A model generated the notes under the pieces. That model was not told where the DNA came from. It saw only the letters and a program-made list of their open reading frames with translations, and searched no databases. Of a DNA stretch of 10,263 nucleotides, positions 7,211 through 10,263 are shown piece after piece. The stretch comes from Saprospiraceae bacterium UBA6168 (lineage in GTDB: Bacteria; Bacteroidota; Bacteroidia; Chitinophagales; Saprospiraceae), in NCBI GenBank assembly GCA_002435785.1, contig DIUC01000058.1:1-10263 (forward strand). The letters are read 5' to 3'. Each line of letters starts with the position of its first letter. Position 1 is the stretch's first letter. A program made the position numbers and the translations under genes.

Positions 7211-7275
7211 TTTGCATGGTACAAATGTGCAGCAATGCCTTCGCCTGCACAAAAACAAATAAACCCATGTTTCAC

Positions 7276-7306
7276 GAAAAATAAAAACTAAATTTGTGAC
7301 AAAAAA
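7276..7306 (-). promoter_or_regulatory. Possible promoter for the T9SS-protein gene
   Basis: Read on the minus strand, TTTTTTG (7306-7300) is followed after 16 bases by TATTTTTC (7283-7276). This matches the Bacteroidota -7 box TAnnTTTG at all but its last base, but the spacing is shorter than the usual 17-23. Transcription would begin near 7270 and include both hairpins of the gap in a leader of about 195 bases. Very tentative in AT-rich sequence. Confidence 0.2.
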
Positions 7307-7349
7307 CTGATAGTCAGCTACTTGCAGGAATAATCCCTCACAAATTTAG
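7288..7349. repeat. Perfect 12-bp inverted repeat before the 7357 gene
   Basis: CTAAATTTGTGA (7288-7299) and TCACAAATTTAG (7338-7349) are exact reverse complements separated by 38 bases. The right arm ends 7 bases before the ATG at 7357, where a ribosome would bind, and the left arm lies inside the tentative promoter of the divergent gene. This could be a paired operator for a dimeric regulator acting on both genes, or an RNA stem hiding the start region. Pairing is exact and stops at mismatches on both sides. The function is inferred, and the AT-rich arms raise the chance of coincidence. Confidence 0.6.
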
Positions 7350-7356
7350 ATACCTG

Positions 7357-8787
7357 ATGTACGATTCCCGCCTCATAGAATTGTTGAAAACGCTCTCCCC
7401 CACCGAGTTGAAGGAACTGGGCAGGTGGGTGCGCTCCCCCTTCGCCAACCAGCGGGAGGAGGTGGTGCGCCTATTCGACTACCTTTCCGACAAGCTCGCC
7501 CCGGTGCGGGAGGCCGCTTTGAAAAAGGAAACCGTATTCAAAAAACTGTTCCCTGACGAGGCTTTTGACGACAAGAAGATGGCCTATACCATGTCCCGGC
7601 TGAACCTGGCGGTGCAGTCGTGGTTAGTGTTTGCGGAGCAACAAAGCGGCGGCGAGGCGGCCTATCGGCTGCAATTGGCGAAGGCGCTGCGCAAACGGGG
7701 GCTGGAGCAACAATCGGAGCGGGAGCTGAAATTGGCCGAGGCGGCACTCCATTCCCAGCCGCACCGCAACATGGACTACCACCAACTGAGCCACCAACTG
7801 CACTTGGAACGCTACGAATCCAGCGCCAGCCGGCAGCGAACCGCCGCCCGCAGCTTTCAGGAGTGGTCGGATGAGGAGTCCGTCGTGCTTGCTGCCAAAA
7901 AACTGAGCCAAGCCTGCACGGCGCTGATGCACAAGGCCGTGTCGGAGACCAACCTGCGGATTGATTTCCTGGAAGAAGTGCTGGCCTTCGTCGAGGAGCG
8001 GCAACTGATGAACCTGCCTTCGGTGGGCATCTACTACCTCGGCTACAAGGCGATGACGGAGGAGGATTCGAGGCCCTGGTTCGGGCAGTTGCGGGCGGCG
8101 ATGCGGCTGCATTTCCAGCAGTTCCCGAAGGCGGAGATGCGGGGCATCTACCTGCTGGCCGTGAACTGCTGCATCCGGCAAATCAACACCCGGCGGCAGG
8201 GCGAGGAGCAGACGTTTTTCCTGCGGCAAGTGTTCGATTTATACACCGAAGGGCTTGAAAATGAGGTGTTTATCGAAAACGGCGTACTCTCCCGTTTCAC
8301 TTATAAAAACATCGCCAATGCCGGGCTGGGCCTCAAGGCATTCGATTGGGTCGAAGATTTTTTGCACCGATACAAGGACAAAGTGGAGGCCCCGCACCGG
8401 GAGAGCGCCTACCTCTTCAACCTCGCCTCGCTGTGGTTTCGCAAGCCGAACTATGACCGGGCACTTGACCTGCTCACCCGTGCCGAGTTCGACGATGTGC
8501 TGCACAACCTCGACGCCCGCCGGATGCTGCTGCGCATCTACTTCGACCTCGGCGAGTTCGACGCTTTGGATTCGCTGCTGGACAGCTTCGCCATTTTTTT
8601 GCGCAGGCGCAAAGACGTGGGCTACCTCCGCCAGAACTACCTGAACCTCATCCGCCTGACCAAGAAACTGCTGCAAATACCCGCCAATGAAAAAGAGGCG
8701 AGGGCCAAATTGCGCAAGGAAATCGAGGAAACAAAGGCAGTGGCCGAACGGGAATGGCTGTTGGGGAAGCTGAAGGAAGCGGAATAA
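7357..8787 (+). CDS. Conserved helical (TPR-like) protein of unknown function
   Basis: A 476-residue protein with no signal peptide or membrane segment, so predicted cytosolic. It is almost wholly alpha-helical in character, rich in Leu, Glu, Arg and Ala. The N-terminus has the pattern LSPTELKELGRWVRSPF (13-29), then VVRLFDYLSDKL (36-47), which I recall from a family of unnamed proteins common in Saprospiraceae and relatives, often as several paralogues. The middle (about 110-440) reads as repeated helix pairs in the style of TPR/solenoid proteins, for example ALDLLTRAEFDDVLHNLDARRMLLR. The last 30 or so residues (KEARAKLRKEIEETKAVAER) look like a charged coiled coil. No catalytic motif is seen; a scaffold role is plausible but not shown. 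The ATG at 7357 begins the conserved segment at once. Its stop (8785-8787) is 8 bp from the stop of the convergent glgA, with no terminator hairpin between. Coding confidence is high; function unknown. Confidence 0.8.
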   Translation: MYDSRLIELLKTLSPTELKELGRWVRSPFANQREEVVRLFDYLSDKLAPVREAALKKETVFKKLFPDEAFDDKKMAYTMSRLNLAVQSWLVFAEQQSGGEAAYRLQLAKALRKRGLEQQSERELKLAEAALHSQPHRNMDYHQLSHQLHLERYESSASRQRTAARSFQEWSDEESVVLAAKKLSQACTALMHKAVSETNLRIDFLEEVLAFVEERQLMNLPSVGIYYLGYKAMTEEDSRPWFGQLRAAMRLHFQQFPKAEMRGIYLLAVNCCIRQINTRRQGEEQTFFLRQVFDLYTEGLENEVFIENGVLSRFTYKNIANAGLGLKAFDWVEDFLHRYKDKVEAPHRESAYLFNLASLWFRKPNYDRALDLLTRAEFDDVLHNLDARRMLLRIYFDLGEFDALDSLLDSFAIFLRRRKDVGYLRQNYLNLIRLTKKLLQIPANEKEARAKLRKEIEETKAVAEREWLLGKLKEAE

Positions 8788-8795
8788 ATGCCGCT

Positions 8796-10226
8796 CTACC
8801 CCAACTCCGCATAAAGCCGCATATAATCCTTCGCCGACCTTTGCCAAGAAAAATCCACCGCCATGATGCGCTCCCGCAGGCTGGCCAGCACATCTGGGTT
8901 GTTATAGACCTTCACGGCCCGGAAGATGGCCATCGCCGCATCCTCCACCGTGAACTGGTTGAAGCGGATGCCCCGACCACCTTGGTCGCCGATGTCAATG
9001 ATGGTATCCTTCAGGCCGCCAGTGCTGCGCACGATGGGGATGCTGCCATAGCGGCAAGCGTACATCTGGTTCAGGCCGCAAGGCTCTACCCTCGATGGCA
9101 TGAGCAGGAAGTCGGAACCTGCGTAGAGTTGGTGCGCCAGACCCTCGTTGTATTCCAAGGAGACATCATAATAACCGGGGAACTGGTGCTTCATGTCGCC
9201 GAAAGCCCGCATCAGGTCTGGCTCTCCCGTGCCGAGTATAACGAACCCAGCCCGCACGCCACTGCCCAGCACCCTGCGAATCACATCGGGGATGAGGTCG
9301 GCGCCCTTCTCCCGCACCAGCCGTCCGATGAAGGTGACGATGGGCAAATCGGGTATGATGCGGAAGCGGTCGTGCAGCTTTTCCTTGTTCCTTTGTTTGT
9401 ACTCTTCCACTTTGCCCCTTTCGAGCTTGTAGGTGATGTACTTGTCCGTGGAGGGGTCCCAGAGGTTCGTGTCAATGCCGTTGATGATGCCCCATGCCTT
9501 GGGCATTTCGCTGTTGATGAGCGGCTCCAGGCCGGCGGCGGCGTGTTTCAGTTCCTCCAAGTAGCCGGGCGAAACCGTGGTGAACCGCCAGCAGCACTTG
9601 AGCGCCGAGGCCAATGGGCAAATGGTGTTCCCCCAATCCAGCAGCCAGCGGGCATCGGCTTGGAACATGGGCATCAGGTGCACGTTCTGCCACGAGAAAG
9701 CGCCGTTGTACTCCCCATTGTGGATGGTGAACACAGTCGGCATGTTGCGCAGCGACCGGAACTCTGGGCAAAACTTCACCATGAAAGGAATCAGCCCTGT
9801 GTGGTGGTCGTGGCAGTGCAGGATTTGTGGCTTCCACTGCATGTCCACCACCCATTTCAGCACGGCCTGCTGGAAGCACAGGTAGCGCTCCACCTCGTCG
9901 CCGTACCAGCCGCCGCCGGGGTCGCCGTACACGCCGGGGCGGTCAAACTTGCCGGGGATGTTGGCCACATAGAGCGGGAACCCAAGGCTCTCGTTCTGCA
10001 CCTCTTCGATGGAAAACCAAACATAATCGTTGTGCAACCGGATATGCCCGCTGAACACCTCCCGATAGCGCTGCGAGTTGAGCCATTTGGTGGAGAACTT
10101 GGGCATGATGACGGCGGTGCTGACGCCCGCCTTGTTGAGGTAAATCGGCAGTGCGCCGACCACGTCGCCCAAGCCGCCGTACTTGGCCGCCGGGTAACAT
10201 TCCATGCTGATGTGGAGGATTTTCAT
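8796..10226 (-). CDS. glgA: Glycogen/starch synthase (GlgA, GT5 family)
   Basis: Cytosolic glycosyltransferase that elongates alpha-1,4-glucan from an NDP-glucose donor, usually ADP-glucose. At 476 residues it matches the bacterial GlgA length (E. coli 477). The two-Rossmann GT-B layout is intact: N-terminal donor/acceptor motif AAKYGGLGDVVGALP (13-27) with Lys15; LHCHDHHTGLIPF (136-148); FTIHNGEYNG (166-175); TVSPGYLEE (217-225); NGIDTNLWDP (249-258); FIGRLVREKGADLI (299-312) with Arg302 and Lys307, which bind the donor phosphates; and PSRVEPCGLNQMYACRYGSIP (about 377-397) with Glu381, followed by STGGLKDTI. Two motif positions differ from the E. coli form (KYGGLG for KTGGLA, HDHH for HDWH); I recall both from Bacteroidota homologues. 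The ATG at 10226 opens straight into the conserved MKILHISMECYP. Upstream on the coding strand lies a pyrimidine-rich octamer array with no Shine-Dalgarno sequence. No glgB, glgC or glgP is in the window. It converges on the 7357 gene. Very secure. Confidence 0.97.
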   Translation of the reverse strand: MKILHISMECYPAAKYGGLGDVVGALPIYLNKAGVSTAVIMPKFSTKWLNSQRYREVFSGHIRLHNDYVWFSIEEVQNESLGFPLYVANIPGKFDRPGVYGDPGGGWYGDEVERYLCFQQAVLKWVVDMQWKPQILHCHDHHTGLIPFMVKFCPEFRSLRNMPTVFTIHNGEYNGAFSWQNVHLMPMFQADARWLLDWGNTICPLASALKCCWRFTTVSPGYLEELKHAAAGLEPLINSEMPKAWGIINGIDTNLWDPSTDKYITYKLERGKVEEYKQRNKEKLHDRFRIIPDLPIVTFIGRLVREKGADLIPDVIRRVLGSGVRAGFVILGTGEPDLMRAFGDMKHQFPGYYDVSLEYNEGLAHQLYAGSDFLLMPSRVEPCGLNQMYACRYGSIPIVRSTGGLKDTIIDIGDQGGRGIRFNQFTVEDAAMAIFRAVKVYNNPDVLASLRERIMAVDFSWQRSAKDYMRLYAELG

Positions 10227-10231
10227 AGAAA

Positions 10232-10263
10232 GGATTGAAGGATTGAATGATTGAATGAAAGAA
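10232..10263. repeat. 8-bp tandem repeat array directly upstream of glgA
   Basis: On the + strand the octamer units are GGATTGAA (10232-10239), GGATTGAA (10240-10247), TGATTGAA (10248-10255) and a decayed TGAAAGAA (10256-10263, the window end). The array begins 5 bases before the glgA start codon and may extend beyond the window. On the glgA strand it reads as TTCAATC(C/A) units. Repeats of this kind are common in intergenic DNA of some Bacteroidota. Because the unit is in untranslated sequence, copy-number change would shift promoter or leader spacing, not the frame. Confidence 0.8.

Noticed and set aside
7226..7251. TGTGCAG...CTGCACA stem as a terminator
   Set aside because: The stem is only 7 bp with a 12-base loop, has no U-tract on the + strand and only TTT on the minus strand, and it lies between divergent genes where no terminator is needed.
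7293..7326. TTTG (7293-7296) and TACTTGCA (7319-7326) as a promoter for the 7357 gene
   Set aside because: Spacing is acceptable (22), but the -7 box keeps only the TA and one T of TAnnTTTG, no better than chance in this AT-rich gap.
8754..10238. 494-codon open frame on the + strand opposite glgA
   Set aside because: It mirrors glgA almost end to end, and the product (His/Val/Ala-rich, no domain) is typical of GC-driven antisense frames. glgA has all the family motifs.
1..10263. Defence system, CRISPR array, prophage, tRNA or rRNA genes, biosynthetic cluster
   Set aside because: Apart from the short transposase-like scrap, no nuclease, helicase, integrase, phage or toxin-antitoxin motif is seen in the credible proteins. 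No spacer-repeat array or tRNA-like fold is seen in the gaps, the largest of which is 281 bp.

Overview
The window looks like a chromosomal stretch of a GC-rich environmental Bacteroidota, most likely of the Saprospiraceae/Lewinella type. The reasons are a type IX secretion (T9SS) C-terminal sorting domain, the Bacteroidota-specific SYDPNDK...YFDFNAPI domain in front of it, starts without clear Shine-Dalgarno sequences, a lone murQ of about 270 residues, and a helical cytosolic family known mainly from this phylum. This placement is inference from protein style. There is no rRNA or other marker gene in the window.

Layout: murQ (37-852, +), a peptidoglycan-recycling etherase; a secreted beta-rich protein of unknown function (1008-2462, +); an ALDH8-type aldehyde dehydrogenase (about 2595-4037, +), related to 2-aminomuconic/2-hydroxymuconic semialdehyde dehydrogenases; a broken helix-turn-helix transposase-like scrap (about 4051-4158, +); a large secreted T9SS protein with a seven-repeat propeller (4163-7075, -); a 281-bp divergent intergenic region with a 15-bp perfect hairpin and a separate 12-bp perfect inverted repeat; a 476-residue helical protein of unknown function (7357-8787, +); and glgA, glycogen/starch synthase (8796-10226, -), whose start lies against a run of 8-bp tandem repeats that reaches the window edge.

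The genes do not form one pathway or an obvious operon. murQ and glgA are housekeeping sugar metabolism, the aldehyde dehydrogenase is a stand-alone catabolic enzyme, and two genes make exported proteins. Gene order is mixed: three + genes, a convergent pair (aldehyde dehydrogenase / T9SS protein), a divergent pair (T9SS protein / helical protein), and a tight convergent pair (helical protein / glgA, 8 bp apart).

I do not see a defence system, biosynthetic cluster, prophage, CRISPR array or complete mobile element. The most unusual signal is inside the T9SS gene. Its propeller-coding part is an AT-rich island of about 1.1 kb (30-38% G+C in sampled lines) between GC-rich ends (60-63%), and the base-composition edges fall on the protein-domain edges. 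This suggests domain-level replacement. Secondary signals are the transposase scrap touching the 3' end of that gene, the strong hairpin between divergent genes, the 12-bp inverted repeat just before a start codon, competing short hairpins before the aldehyde dehydrogenase, and the octamer array before glgA.
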